Positions 10,236-21,111 of a stretch of 64,000 nucleotides of DNA are shown one piece after another. The notes under the pieces are model-generated. The model worked only from the letters and a program-made list of their open reading frames with translations. It made no database searches and was not told where the DNA came from. The DNA is taken from NCBI RefSeq assembly GCF_900188155.1, contig NZ_FZOG01000002.1, forward strand, positions 1,069,845 through 1,133,844. The letters are read 5' to 3'. Source of the stretch: Pseudomonas segetis (GTDB taxonomy: Bacteria; Pseudomonadota; Gammaproteobacteria; Pseudomonadales; Pseudomonadaceae). The first letter of the stretch is position 1, and every line of letters begins with the position of its first letter. Made by a program: the position numbers and the translations under genes.

Positions 10236-11783
10236 TTAACGTGCCTGAGCGATCTCCAGCTTGATGCTGGCAAAGGTACGCGGCCAGGGCTTTCCTGCCT
10301 GCACCTTGGCCGGCATTTTAGCGATAGCGGCCTTGGCAGCTTCGGCAGTTGCAAAACTACCATGGGTTACGACGTACAAGGGCTTTCCATTGTAGAGTTT
10401 CTTGAAGTAGTGATAGTCGCCGCCATTTTCACTGATAAATGCCTTGGCATTGCTTTCCGAACTGGTACCCACAACTTGCAAGGTGTAGCGCGACCCGGCC
10501 TGATCAGCATACCAGCCGGTGATATTTGCCGGCTTGGCCGCGGGCGCTGTGCTTTCCGGCTTAGCCGCTGGCTTTGTTGCGGGGGCAGTGGCGGGCGTTG
10601 TTTTCACTGGTGTAACCGGAACCTCGGCAGGCACCTGTTTACGGGTGTCGACGAGCAAGCGCGGGTTGGTGTCTGGAGCGGGTTTGGCAACGGGCTCAGG
10701 CTCTACTGCCTCTTGCGCCTGGTTGTTGCTCACTTCAGGATCACGAATAACCGGCTGCGCCTTGCCCACGAGAGGCAGCGGCATTGGCTCGCCGGAGCCC
10801 GCAAACTCGATGGCCGGAGCATCCGGATTGCTGTTTTGGGCAACGCTACCAGAGGCGGGCTCTGCCGTCGGTTGCTGCTGAGGCTGGGCATTTTCTGTCG
10901 GTGCCTGAACCTGCTGTTCAGGCACCGCTGGCTGCTCGCGCCCCTGCATCATCCAGGCAACCAATACGCCGACCACTACCACGGCCAATGCGAGCATATG
11001 CTTGCGCGGGATATTCAAAGAGAACCCCGCGCTTTTACCCGCAGCACGCTTGGCCTGCATGGCGTCTACCAGCACCTCGCGTGCAGCCTGGTTAATCGCG
11101 CCCGGCCAGCCTTCGGATTGCTCATAAATAGTCGCGAGTTGCTCCTCGGAAAAGACTTCCAAGCCTTGCGCGGCACCTTCAAGACGCTGCGCAAGGTACT
11201 CGCGCGTATCCTCTTCGGTATAAGGCTGCAGCTCGATTACATGGAAGTGCTCTTCGCCGTCAGATACCTGGTCAAACCGTGGCAGCATTGCTGTATCGGC
11301 AAACAGAAAGACATGGGGGCGCCCCTCCGGACCACCAGCGGACAATGTCACCAGGTTACGCAAGTCACTGTCGCTGAGCTGCTCGGCGTCATCCACCAGG
11401 ACATAAACTTCCTGGCCGGTTATGGCCAACTGCCCGACTTGGGCCAGGATGGACTGCATGTCCGGTTGCGCGACCTGCAGGCCTTGAGCCACCTGACGTA
11501 AAACGCCCATGCCCTCGCCGGCATTCTGGGTAACCACAACGCTCAGCACCGCCTGCTTATTTGTGCTGGCGACCAGAGCCTGGCGCAACAGCGTCTTGCC
11601 GCTACCTTGCGGCCCAGTTACGGCAAGCAATAACTGGCTGTAACGCGCCAGGTGATGCAGTTGCCCCAACACCGGCTTGCGTTGTGCAGGGAAGAACTTG
11701 AAGCCTGGCACCCGCGCAGCAAATGGGTCATGGCTAAATTGGTAATGGTCGAGGAACGCCTCGTCAGCGTGCAAACTAGTCAT
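10236..11783 (-). CDS. DamX-like AAA ATPase with C-terminal SPOR domain
   Basis: A 515-residue inner-membrane protein. The N-terminal half (about 1-260) is an ExeA-like AAA domain with Walker A G57-P-Q-G-S-G-K63-T and Walker B L-V-D-D. One hydrophobic segment at about 268-288 is followed by a long Pro/Ala/Glu/Gln-rich linker (about 290-420) and a SPOR domain (about 425-505). SPOR domains bind septal peptidoglycan stripped of stem peptides, so the protein is expected at the division site. E. coli DamX lacks the long ATPase half; the ATPase-plus-SPOR form directly after aroB is the usual Pseudomonas arrangement. It begins 10 bases past the aroB stop, so it is probably cotranscribed with aroKB. 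Confidence 0.85.
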   Translation of the reverse strand: MTSLHADEAFLDHYQFSHDPFAARVPGFKFFPAQRKPVLGQLHHLARYSQLLLAVTGPQGSGKTLLRQALVASTNKQAVLSVVVTQNAGEGMGVLRQVAQGLQVAQPDMQSILAQVGQLAITGQEVYVLVDDAEQLSDSDLRNLVTLSAGGPEGRPHVFLFADTAMLPRFDQVSDGEEHFHVIELQPYTEEDTREYLAQRLEGAAQGLEVFSEEQLATIYEQSEGWPGAINQAAREVLVDAMQAKRAAGKSAGFSLNIPRKHMLALAVVVVGVLVAWMMQGREQPAVPEQQVQAPTENAQPQQQPTAEPASGSVAQNSNPDAPAIEFAGSGEPMPLPLVGKAQPVIRDPEVSNNQAQEAVEPEPVAKPAPDTNPRLLVDTRKQVPAEVPVTPVKTTPATAPATKPAAKPESTAPAAKPANITGWYADQAGSRYTLQVVGTSSESNAKAFISENGGDYHYFKKLYNGKPLYVVTHGSFATAEAAKAAIAKMPAKVQAGKPWPRTFASIKLEIAQAR

Positions 11784-11793
11784 GGGACACTCT

Positions 11794-12897
11794 TTAATTT
11801 TTTAGCTGTTCAGCCATCGCTGCATAATCGGCGTTTAGCGTGGCACTTAAAATCTCGCGTGGATACTCACTGGTGACCACTGCGTCGCCCATCTGACGAA
11901 GCAACACCAACCTTAACTGACCATCGAGCACTTTCTTATCGACAGCCATATGCTCAAGAAAGTGCGCCGGCGTCATAACTTTCGGCGGAACGACTGGCAA
12001 GCCGGCAGCCTGGAACAGACGGATGGCACGATCGCGCTCAGCTGGCTCGATCCAACCCAGGCGCGTCGACATCTCCAGCGCCATGACAGTTCCGGCGGCA
12101 ACCGCTTCACCATGCAGCCATACGCCATAACCCATGTGCGTCTCGATCGCATGGCCGAAGGTATGCCCCAGGTTGAGCGTTGCCCGCACCCCGGACTCCC
12201 GCTCATCGGCCGCGACTATACGCGCCTTTGCCGCACAAGAGCGCTCAATTGCCTGGGTCAAGGCTGCTTGATCCAACTCACGCAGCGCGGGCATATTCGC
12301 TTCGAGCCACTGCAAAAAAGGCTCATCGCAAATCAGGCCATATTTAATCACCTCAGCCAAGCCAGCGGATAGCTCTCGCTGCGGCAAGGTCATCAGGCTC
12401 TTGGTGTCGATCAGTACCGCTTGTGGCTGATAAAAGGCTCCAACCATGTTCTTGCCAAGCGGATGGTTGATCCCGGTCTTGCCTCCCACCGAGGAATCCA
12501 CCTGCGACAGCAGTGTCGTTGGGATTTGCACAAAGTTGACGCCGCGCTGGTAACAGGCAGCGGCAAAGCCTGCCATGTCGCCCACAACACCACCACCCAG
12601 AGCAATAATTGTGGTGCGCCGGTCATGCCGGGCGGTCAACAGCCCGTCAAAGATCTGCTGCAGCACTTCCCAGGTCTTGAACTCCTCGCCATCGGGCAAT
12701 ACGACCGAGGTCAGGCTATAACCACTCAGCGCGGTTTCCAAAGCCTGCAAATACAAGGGGGCAACGGTTTCATTGGTAACAATAGCCACCTGGCGGCCAG
12801 CAATATGCTGGGCAAGCAATTGTGGCTGCGCAAGCAGATCGGCACCGATATAAATAGGGTAACTACGCTCACCTAGCTCGACTTGAAGAATTTGCAT
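11794..12897 (-). CDS. aroB: 3-Dehydroquinate synthase AroB
   Basis: Converts DAHP to 3-dehydroquinate, the second step of the shikimate pathway, using NAD and a divalent metal. The 367-residue length is normal. The nucleotide-binding [11 protein letters not shown], the [11 protein letters not shown] stretch and metal-ligand histidines in [10 protein letters not shown] and L-H-G-E-A-V are all present. It follows aroK by about 50 bases, and the pair sits behind pilQ. Confidence 0.97.
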   Translation of the reverse strand: MQILQVELGERSYPIYIGADLLAQPQLLAQHIAGRQVAIVTNETVAPLYLQALETALSGYSLTSVVLPDGEEFKTWEVLQQIFDGLLTARHDRRTTIIALGGGVVGDMAGFAAACYQRGVNFVQIPTTLLSQVDSSVGGKTGINHPLGKNMVGAFYQPQAVLIDTKSLMTLPQRELSAGLAEVIKYGLICDEPFLQWLEANMPALRELDQAALTQAIERSCAAKARIVAADERESGVRATLNLGHTFGHAIETHMGYGVWLHGEAVAAGTVMALEMSTRLGWIEPAERDRAIRLFQAAGLPVVPPKVMTPAHFLEHMAVDKKVLDGQLRLVLLRQMGDAVVTSEYPREILSATLNADYAAMAEQLKN

Positions 12898-12948
12898 GCC
12901 GCCCCCTGTCAGAAAAGGGCTCTAGGATAGCGCAGTTCTGGCTGCGCT

Positions 12949-13467
12949 TTAACGGGGAGGAAGCGCTTCTAGTCGTTCAAGTATCTCTTGCACGACCATT
13001 CGCGGCGGGCGTTCATCGGTTTCGATGACAACATCGGCGATTTCACGGTACAGCGGGTCACGCAGAGCCAGTAGGTCACGCAGGACTTTGCCTGGATCAT
13101 GGGCACGCAGCAGGGGGCGATTACGGTCTCGCGCAGTGCGGTTGATCTGCTGCTCGACCGAGGCATGCAAATAGACCACCCTGCCGCCACGATACAAAGC
13201 TGCACGGTTCTCCGGGCGCATCACCGCACCACCACCGGTGGCCAGCACTATGCCCTGAGACTCGCACAGTTCAACGATTACCGACTGTTCACGCTCACGA
13301 AAGCCTTGTTCACCTTCAACATCAAAGATCCAGGGAATATCGGCACCGGTACGGTGTTCGATTTCCTTATCGGAATCCTTGAAGGGTAAACGCAACTCTT
13401 TGGCTAACAAACGCCCGATGGTGCTTTTTCCAGCGCCCATCGGGCCAACAAGTATCAGATTTTGCAC
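12949..13467 (-). CDS. aroK: Shikimate kinase AroK
   Basis: Phosphorylates shikimate at the 3-hydroxyl with ATP. It is a 172-residue nucleoside-kinase-like fold with Walker [10 protein letters not shown] (residues 8-16), the shikimate-binding D-x-D region (F-K-D-S-D), the F-R-E-R-E segment, the G-G-G-A-V motif and the lid R-x-R (R-D-R-N-R-P). It begins 4 bases after the pilQ stop, so it is probably part of the pil transcript. Confidence 0.96.
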   Translation of the reverse strand: MQNLILVGPMGAGKSTIGRLLAKELRLPFKDSDKEIEHRTGADIPWIFDVEGEQGFREREQSVIVELCESQGIVLATGGGAVMRPENRAALYRGGRVVYLHASVEQQINRTARDRNRPLLRAHDPGKVLRDLLALRDPLYREIADVVIETDERPPRMVVQEILERLEALPPR

Positions 13468-13471
13468 TTAA

Positions 13472-15577
13472 TCAACGGCTCACCGCGACAGCTTGGGTGT
13501 TCATGATGCGCGGGGTGAGGAAGATCAGCAACTCAGATTTTGAGTCCTCGACGATATCGCGTCTAAACATGCGGCCAAGGTATGGCAGGTCACCCAAAAA
13601 CGGCACCTTATCAACCCCTTTGCGCTGCTCGTTGGAGAACACGCCACCGATCACGATAGTCTCGCCATCGTTGACCAGCACCTTGGCATTGACCTCATTC
13701 TTACGAATGGTTGGCGTGCCGTTGACCTGGTTGGCGAAGTCCGGCTCATCCTTGTTCACTTTGACTTCCATGATGATCCGGTTGTCAGGTGTGATCTGCG
13801 GAGTCACTTCGAGCGACAGAGCGGCCTCAACGAAGGTTGTGGAAGTCGCACCGCTTGATGAAGCTTCCTGGTAGGGAATATCCGCACCCTTGAGGATCTT
13901 CGCGGTTTCTTTATCCGAGGTCACAACCTTAGGCTGCGATACAACCTCGCCGTTACCGGTCTTTTCCATCGCCGACAATTCAAGGTCGAGAATGGTGTTG
14001 TCGGTTACAAAGCCAATACCAAGCGATGAAGTGGCGTTGGTAACCCCCATATCGACGAAGTTACCCAATGCAGTCGCCGGGTTGCCGCCGGAACCGGTAC
14101 GGTTACCACCGCTGCCGCCGACAATGAAGTTGCCATTGCCGACCTGCGCACCGCGCCAGTTAACGCCCAGGGACTTGTCATAGTCGACGTTGGCTTCAAC
14201 AATTCGCGCCTCGATCATGACCTGGCGTACAGCAACGTCAAGCTGGGCAACAACACGACGCAACTCATCAAGACGCTCTTGGGTCTGGTAGGCAATGATG
14301 CTGTTGGTGCGGTCGTCGACCGTGATCGAACCACGATCATCTGCACTGCCGTTGGCACTGGTCACCGACTGGAACAGCTTCGCCATGTCGGAGGCTTTGG
14401 CGTAGTTGACCTGGATCAACTCACGACGCAGTGGCGCCAACTCGGCGATTTGCTTTTGCGACTCGAGTTCTTGACGCTCGCGCGCTGCGATCTCATCTGC
14501 CGGAGCGACCAGCAGGACGTTGCCCACCTTGCGCTTATCCAGGCCTTTGGTTTTCAGTACCAGGTCCAGCGCCTGGTCCCAAGGCACGTTTTGCAACCGC
14601 AGGGTGATGTTACCGGCAACGGTATCACTGGCGACCAGGTTGAGATCGGTAAAGTCAGCGATCAACTGCAGCACCGAACGCACGTCGATGTCCTGAAAGT
14701 TAAGCGAGAGCTTTTCACCGCTGTAGGCAAAGCGCTCGGTCTTGCGTTTTTCAGCATCATCCTTGGTCAGCGGCTTGATGCTCAGCGTCAGCTTGTTGTC
14801 GGTCTGGAAGGCCAGGTAGTCATAAAAGCCGGTTGGCTCAATGACGATGCTGGCTTTATCCGCCGAACCAGTGGCGCTAACAAACTGCACAGGCGTGGCG
14901 AAGTCCTTGACATCCAGGCGTACGCGCAACGCTTCAGGCAATTGGGTCTTGGCAAAGTCCAGGCGGATCTTGCCGCCCTGCTCTTGAATATCCGGGCTTA
15001 CCGAAGGATCGGACAAGGTGATGACAACATTACCCTCGCCCTGATCGCCACGCTGGAAATCAATGTTGCTGATCGCCTTAGTCTGAGCGACATAACTTCT
15101 GGTTCGTGGCTTCTTATAAGTAGTGGCCGCCTGGGCCGGAGCCGCCGAAGCGGTTGCCGCACCTGCACCAACCAGAACGAACAGGTTGTTGCCCTCGACA
15201 CGGGTGCTGTACGGGGCCAGGTCCGACAGGTTAATGATCAAACGCGTGCGATCCTTGGCCTCGACAACCGTCACGCTGCGCGCATTACCGACGCCCAGCT
15301 CGCGATTTTTGGTGCCCAGCTTGTTGGACACGCCAGGCAGGTCGAGCGCAATGCGCGCCGGTTGCTCGATAGTGTATCCACGTGGCGCCGCCACAGGTTC
15401 GTCGAACGACATCTTCAACTCAACGCGATCACCTGGCAACGCAGCGACATCAAGCGCCTCTAGATTAGCTGCCAACAGCACAGGCGAAAGCAGAACTCCC
15501 AACAAGGAGATACTTAGACGTGTAAGGGAGCTATTCATTCTCAGGTTCCGTTTGGCAAACAGATTATTTTTTTTCAT
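13472..15577 (-). CDS. pilQ: Type IV pilus secretin PilQ
   Basis: The outer-membrane secretin through which type IV pili pass. The protein (701 residues with this start) has a signal sequence ending near A-N-L-E-A-L and two N-terminal AMIN domains that bind peptidoglycan. An N0/STN domain (L-N-F-Q-D-I-D-V-R-S-V-L-Q), N1 and the secretin core follow, ending V-P-F-L-G-D-L-P-Y-L-G-R-M-F, the secretin hallmark. GGAGAG lies a few bases before the ATG at 15577, which is why I choose it. An ATG at 15592 immediately following the pilP stop, and one at 15538 nearest the signal peptide, are alternatives. It is the last pilus gene of the operon. Confidence 0.95.
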   Translation of the reverse strand: MKKNNLFAKRNLRMNSSLTRLSISLLGVLLSPVLLAANLEALDVAALPGDRVELKMSFDEPVAAPRGYTIEQPARIALDLPGVSNKLGTKNRELGVGNARSVTVVEAKDRTRLIINLSDLAPYSTRVEGNNLFVLVGAGAATASAAPAQAATTYKKPRTRSYVAQTKAISNIDFQRGDQGEGNVVITLSDPSVSPDIQEQGGKIRLDFAKTQLPEALRVRLDVKDFATPVQFVSATGSADKASIVIEPTGFYDYLAFQTDNKLTLSIKPLTKDDAEKRKTERFAYSGEKLSLNFQDIDVRSVLQLIADFTDLNLVASDTVAGNITLRLQNVPWDQALDLVLKTKGLDKRKVGNVLLVAPADEIAARERQELESQKQIAELAPLRRELIQVNYAKASDMAKLFQSVTSANGSADDRGSITVDDRTNSIIAYQTQERLDELRRVVAQLDVAVRQVMIEARIVEANVDYDKSLGVNWRGAQVGNGNFIVGGSGGNRTGSGGNPATALGNFVDMGVTNATSSLGIGFVTDNTILDLELSAMEKTGNGEVVSQPKVVTSDKETAKILKGADIPYQEASSSGATSTTFVEAALSLEVTPQITPDNRIIMEVKVNKDEPDFANQVNGTPTIRKNEVNAKVLVNDGETIVIGGVFSNEQRKGVDKVPFLGDLPYLGRMFRRDIVEDSKSELLIFLTPRIMNTQAVAVSR

Positions 15578-15592
15578 GTTCTCTCCGCTCAT

Positions 15593-16117
15593 TTAAGAGC
15601 GCTCCTTGAGGGAGAGGCTTCGCGGACGTTCCAGCCAGCCACCTTCACCATCGGGAACGATTTCAATCACATCGATTTGTGATTCGCTGATAGCAGTGAT
15701 GCGCCCATTATTACGACCAAGGTAATCCCCAACCTTGACCCGGTGAACGCCTCCTGCACCGCTAACCAGGGCATAGGTCCCACGATCGTTGGCCAAAGTG
15801 CCGACCATCTCGAAAACCTCGATATTGAAGCCTTCAAGGAACTGCTTCACCCGCGTTTCGTCGGGCTTGATTTCCTTCGAGCCCTTGGCTCGCTGCATCA
15901 TTTCGATCTTCACTGGCGGCTGGAATGGGCTCCTCAGCGACGCGGCGCTGTAGGTAAAGCTTTCATAAGGCTGGAACTTCGGCAGCGGTTCGATGGAACC
16001 CTTTGGCCGAGCTCGTACCTCATCCATATAGGCCTGCAAATCAGCAAAATCACTGCTCGAACCACAGCCGCTAAGCGTCAATACCGTTAGGAAAGTTGCT
16101 AAATGGGCGCGCTTCAT
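15593..16117 (-). CDS. pilP: Type IV pilus lipoprotein PilP
   Basis: An inner-membrane lipoprotein linking the PilN/PilO alignment complex to the secretin PilQ. The 174-residue protein has a signal peptide with lipobox L15-S-G-C18, a flexible segment, and a C-terminal HR-type beta domain (about 95-165, with G-V-H-R-V-K-V-G-D-Y-L-G). It overlaps pilO by 4 bases (ATGA), indicating translational coupling. Confidence 0.95.
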   Translation of the reverse strand: MKRAHLATFLTVLTLSGCGSSSDFADLQAYMDEVRARPKGSIEPLPKFQPYESFTYSAASLRSPFQPPVKIEMMQRAKGSKEIKPDETRVKQFLEGFNIEVFEMVGTLANDRGTYALVSGAGGVHRVKVGDYLGRNNGRITAISESQIDVIEIVPDGEGGWLERPRSLSLKERS

Positions 16118-16737
16118 TTCTGCACCCCCTTATCGTTATAACGGTAGGTTTTAGCAAGAATCGACATACGCAGCTTGCTCGTTGTGTCTTTACTGGCCGG
16201 CACAAGATCAAAGTCATGCAGCGTTACAATACGCGGCAGGCTGGCGACCCCGCTGACGAAGGTAGCCAGGTCGTGATAAGTACCAACCACCTTGATCTGT
16301 ATCGGCAGCTCGATATAAAACTGTTGCGTCACTTCCGGCAGGAGCTTGATCTCTTCAAACTCGAGACCACTGCCCAGACCGGTGCGCGTAATGTCTTCGA
16401 GCAGGCCAGGCACCTCGGTGTCACTCGGCAGTTGCTTGAGCAGCGCGCCGAAGGAAACTTCCATTTCCTTCATTTGCTCTTTATAAGCCTCCAGGTTTGC
16501 AGCCTGAAAAGCCTTGGACGAGAACTGCTCCTTGAGCGTGACCTCTTCCTGCTGCTTGCCCGAGAGCTGGGTTTGCAAATCTTCCAAGTGGAATTTATAG
16601 CCCAGTGCCAGCACCAGAACTAACAGCAGTGCACCCGCAATCACCTTGACCGCTGCAGGCCAGGAGCCAACATTATTCAAATCAAGGTCGTTTAGATCGA
16701 CCTGCTTCAAACTTTCCAGCGATTCTCTCAGGCTCAT
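16114..16737 (-). CDS. pilO: Type IV pilus alignment protein PilO
   Basis: A bitopic inner-membrane protein of 207 residues. It has a short cytoplasmic tail, one membrane segment (about 30-48), a periplasmic coiled coil (about 50-95) and a ferredoxin-like domain that pairs with PilN. It overlaps pilN and pilP by 4 bases each, as usual in this operon. Confidence 0.95.
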   Translation of the reverse strand: MSLRESLESLKQVDLNDLDLNNVGSWPAAVKVIAGALLLVLVLALGYKFHLEDLQTQLSGKQQEEVTLKEQFSSKAFQAANLEAYKEQMKEMEVSFGALLKQLPSDTEVPGLLEDITRTGLGSGLEFEEIKLLPEVTQQFYIELPIQIKVVGTYHDLATFVSGVASLPRIVTLHDFDLVPASKDTTSKLRMSILAKTYRYNDKGVQK

Positions 16738-17305
16738 TTTTTAACTTCCTCGCCATCAAGCTTCGGCTGGGTTTGCTGCACCGTCAGCTGAAACACGTTT
16801 GCCTGATCAACCGCTCCAGCAGTCACCGCCTTAACTTCGGTCAAGTTAGGTTCGGTCAACCATGGTGATGAGTCGAGATTGCGCATTAAATTGGATACAC
16901 GGTTATTGGATTCAGCGGCACCGACAATCGCGATGTTCTTACCGGTCATTTTAAGCCCGGTGAAGTAAACGCCATCGGGCAGAGTTCTCACTAACTGATC
17001 AAAAACCCGGCCAATAATCGGCCGATTGCCCTGCAAGTCCTGAATGATTTTCATCCGCTCAAGCAATTGCTCACGGCGTTTTTTCAGCTCGCTGATTTCC
17101 TTGATCCGGGTGTCGAGCACAGCAATTTCTTTACGCACAAATTCATTACGCGCATTTTGCTGTTCAATCGCACTGCTTAAGTACTGATCGCCCAAAAACA
17201 CCAGGCCAGCAGATACCGCCAGCACGCCGCCGAGAGCAACCAGGAAACGCTGCTTGCGCTCCTCGCGTAACTGCTCTCGCCACGGAAGTAAGTTGATCCG
17301 TGCCA

Positions 17306-17306
<1 letters not shown>
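16734..17306 (-). CDS. pilN: Type IV pilus assembly protein PilN
   Basis: A 190-residue inner-membrane protein. Its N-terminal I-N-L-L-P-W-R-E (residues 4-11) is the conserved peptide that docks into cytoplasmic PilM. One membrane segment (about 24-42) and a periplasmic coiled coil plus ferredoxin-like domain follow. The ATG at 17306 overlaps the pilM stop by one base (TAATG). A longer frame to 17336 lies inside pilM and is not used. Confidence 0.95.
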
Positions 17307-18397
<1,091 letters not shown>

Positions 18398-18476
18398 TTA
18401 CGGACTATTTATGTTTTTCTACATTAAATAACAGTCTTGACAGAAGCGCAAATGGCTCCCAGTGGAAAAAAACGCT

Positions 18477-18482
18477 TATAAT
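18477..18482 (+). promoter_or_regulatory. Candidate -10 element for ponA
   Basis: A perfect TATAAT lies 73 bases before the ponA ATG. No good -35 is found at 16-18 bases; a perfect TTGACA at 18437-18442 is 34 bases away, too far to partner it. The site is tentative. Confidence 0.3.
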
Positions 18483-18554
18483 GTGATCGATTTTTTCCTT
18501 TTAGCTTTGTCTTGTTCTTAACTCATTCTTTTATCTGGAAATCCAAAAATCTTG

Positions 18555-21032
18555 ATGCGTTTGCTGAAATTCTTTGCTTGGTCCTGTGTCGCCATTTTTT
18601 GTGGCCTGCTACTCAGTTTAAGTGGTGCGTTCCTCTACCTAAGCCCGAGCCTGCCCTCTGTCGACTCATTGCGTAGTATCCAGCTGCAAATACCCTTGAG
18701 AGTATTTAGCAGCGACGGAAAACTGATCGCCGAATTTGGTGAGATGCGACGCTCCCCCATCGAATTCAAAGATATCCCGCCTGACTTCATCAACGCATTA
18801 CTGGCTGCCGAAGACGATAACTTCGAGCACCATTATGGCGTCGACCCGAGTAGTTTGATGCGCGCTGCCACGCAAATTTTAAAAAGCGGCCAAATTCAAA
18901 CCGGCGGTAGCACTATTACCATGCAGGTCGCCAAAAACTACTTCCTGACCAACGAGCGCAGTTTTTCCCGGAAAATCAACGAAATCCTGCTGGCCCTGCA
19001 AATAGAACGCGAACTCAGCAAGAACGAAATTCTCGAGCTGTACGTCAATAAGATCTACCTCGGCCAACGCGCATACGGTATAGAAGCAGCATCACAGGTT
19101 TATTACGGCAAACCCATCGGTGAGTTGACGCTCTCCCAACTGGCAATGATTGCCGGGCTCCCCAAGGCACCATCGCGCTATAACCCACTGGTAAACCCGA
19201 CCCGTGCCAAAGAACGTCGCGACTGGATTCTGGGCCGTCTTCACCTGCTCGGAAAAATTGACGAACAACGCTATCAGGAAGCACTCGCCGAGCCAGTCAA
19301 CGCCAGCTACCACGTCGCCGCCCCGGAACTCGCTGCACCCTATATCGCCGAGATGGCCCGCGCCGAAATGGTCGGCCGTTACGGCAGCGATGCCTATACC
19401 GAAGGCTTCAATGTCTACACCACTGTACCCAGCAACCTGCAAGAAACGGCCAACAGTGCGCTGCGCAGCGGCTTGCTGTCTTATGACCAACGCCACGGCT
19501 ATCGCGGCCCTGAAAGCCGCCTGCCGGGCATGACCAAGGAAACCTGGCTGGCTGAGCTGGCCAAGAAATCCCAGCTTGGCGGCCTTGAACCCGCAATTGT
19601 CACCCAGGTTGAGAAGAGCGGTATTCTGGTCCTGACCCGCGACGGCAAAGAAGAAGCCGTCAACTGGGAAAGCATGAAATGGGCACGCCCCTTCCTCAAT
19701 ACCAACAGCATGGGCCCTCGCCCCAAACAGCCGAGTGACGTAGCCCAGGTCGGCGACCTTATCCGCGTGCAACGCCAGGAAGATGGCAGCCTTAACTTTG
19801 TACAAATGCCGGCCGCCCAAGGCGCGCTGGTTTCGCTTGACCCCAAGAACGGTGCAATTCTCGCGCTGGTTGGCGGCTTCTCGTTCGAGCAAAGCAACTA
19901 TAACCGCGCAATTCAGGCCAAGCGCCAGCCAGGATCAAGCTTCAAACCTTTCGTTTACAGCGCCGCCCTCGACAAAGGCTACACCGCTGCGACCCTGGTT
20001 AACGACGCCCCGATCGTCTTTGCCAGCAGCAACACCGATGAAGTCTGGCGCCCCAAGAATGACAACAACACCTTCCTGGGCCCGATCCGCTTGCGCGTCG
20101 CCCTGTACAAGTCGCGCAACCTGGTTTCGATCCGACTGCTACAGGCGATTGGCGTTGAATACGCCCGCAACTATGCGACCAAGTTCGGCTTCAATAAACA
20201 AGACCTGCCGCCAAACTTGTCCCTGGCCCTCGGCACCGCCGACCTGACGCCGATGGAAGTTGCAGGAGGCTGGTCGGTATTCGCCAATGGCGGCTACAAG
20301 ACCGAACCCTACTTGATCCAGAAAATTGACGATCGTCACGGCAAAACCGTATTCACCGCCAACCCGCCGACGGTGCCCAGCGTAGAGCAAACTGAAGACG
20401 AGCAATTGCAAGAACTGGCCCAAGACAGCGCCGGCCAGGCAGCACCTGAAGCACCGGCACTGGAAACCGACGTTGCAGCACCAACCGAAGCTACAGATCC
20501 ACAAGCCCCGGTAGAACCCGCTGTTGCCAAGCGCATCATTGACGCGCGCACCGCCTATATCATGACCAGCATGCTTCAAGACGTGATCAAACGCGGCACC
20601 GGACGGCGCGCGCTGGCACTTGGTCGCGACGATCTTTCCGGCAAAACCGGCACCACCAACGAGTCGAAGGACAGCTGGTTCTCAGGCTACAACGCCGACT
20701 ACGTCACCACCGTATGGACCGGTTTCGACCAACCGGAAAGCCTCGGTCGGCACGAGTTTGGCGGCACCGTCGCCCTGCCAATCTGGATGAAGTACATGGG
20801 CGCCGCACTCAAGGACAAACCCAGCAATCCACCGAAAGAGCCACCTGGAATACTGACGCTGCGCATCGATCCTTTCAGTGGGCGCACCGCATCGCCCGGC
20901 ACGCCTGGCGCCTATTTCGAACTGTTCAAGAACGAAGATACGCCACCTTCGATGGGAGAGATCGATCCCAACCTCGGCGTACCCGGCAGCCCATTGCCAG
21001 CCGATGACTCGGCCCCGATCGACCTGTTCTGA
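18555..21032 (+). CDS. ponA: Bifunctional penicillin-binding protein 1A (PonA/MrcA)
   Basis: A class A PBP of 825 residues that polymerises and cross-links peptidoglycan. An N-terminal membrane anchor (about 5-30) is followed by a GT51 transglycosylase domain with catalytic Glu86 in E-D-D-N-F-E-H-H and G-G-S-T-I-T-M-Q. After an OB-like domain, the transpeptidase carries S461-S-F-K464, S-R-N, and K697-T-G. Between the last two lies an acidic Ala/Pro/Glu/Gln-rich insert (about 606-657). A TTG lies one codon upstream, but the ATG at 18555 is the normal start. The gene diverges from pilM, a common Pseudomonas arrangement. Confidence 0.96.
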   Translation: MRLLKFFAWSCVAIFCGLLLSLSGAFLYLSPSLPSVDSLRSIQLQIPLRVFSSDGKLIAEFGEMRRSPIEFKDIPPDFINALLAAEDDNFEHHYGVDPSSLMRAATQILKSGQIQTGGSTITMQVAKNYFLTNERSFSRKINEILLALQIERELSKNEILELYVNKIYLGQRAYGIEAASQVYYGKPIGELTLSQLAMIAGLPKAPSRYNPLVNPTRAKERRDWILGRLHLLGKIDEQRYQEALAEPVNASYHVAAPELAAPYIAEMARAEMVGRYGSDAYTEGFNVYTTVPSNLQETANSALRSGLLSYDQRHGYRGPESRLPGMTKETWLAELAKKSQLGGLEPAIVTQVEKSGILVLTRDGKEEAVNWESMKWARPFLNTNSMGPRPKQPSDVAQVGDLIRVQRQEDGSLNFVQMPAAQGALVSLDPKNGAILALVGGFSFEQSNYNRAIQAKRQPGSSFKPFVYSAALDKGYTAATLVNDAPIVFASSNTDEVWRPKNDNNTFLGPIRLRVALYKSRNLVSIRLLQAIGVEYARNYATKFGFNKQDLPPNLSLALGTADLTPMEVAGGWSVFANGGYKTEPYLIQKIDDRHGKTVFTANPPTVPSVEQTEDEQLQELAQDSAGQAAPEAPALETDVAAPTEATDPQAPVEPAVAKRIIDARTAYIMTSMLQDVIKRGTGRRALALGRDDLSGKTGTTNESKDSWFSGYNADYVTTVWTGFDQPESLGRHEFGGTVALPIWMKYMGAALKDKPSNPPKEPPGILTLRIDPFSGRTASPGTPGAYFELFKNEDTPPSMGEIDPNLGVPGSPLPADDSAPIDLF

Positions 21033-21070
21033 GGCGCCGGGCTCACAACATGCGTGAGCCCGAACAGCGC

Positions 21071-21104
21071 GCATAAAAAAACCGCCGAAGCGGTTTTTTT
21101 ATGC
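21071..21104. terminator. Bidirectional terminator between ponA and maeB
   Basis: A perfect 15-bp stem, GCATAAAAAAACCGC (21071-21085) with GCGGTTTTTTTATGC (21090-21104), closes on a cgaa loop. T7 tracts are present in both directions, so it serves both convergent genes. Confidence 0.92.
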
Positions 21105-21111
21105 GTCAGGC

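Noticed and set aside
18437..18442. Perfect TTGACA upstream of ponA as its -35
   Set aside because: It is 34 bases from the only good -10, and no suitable -10 lies 16-18 bases downstream of it.
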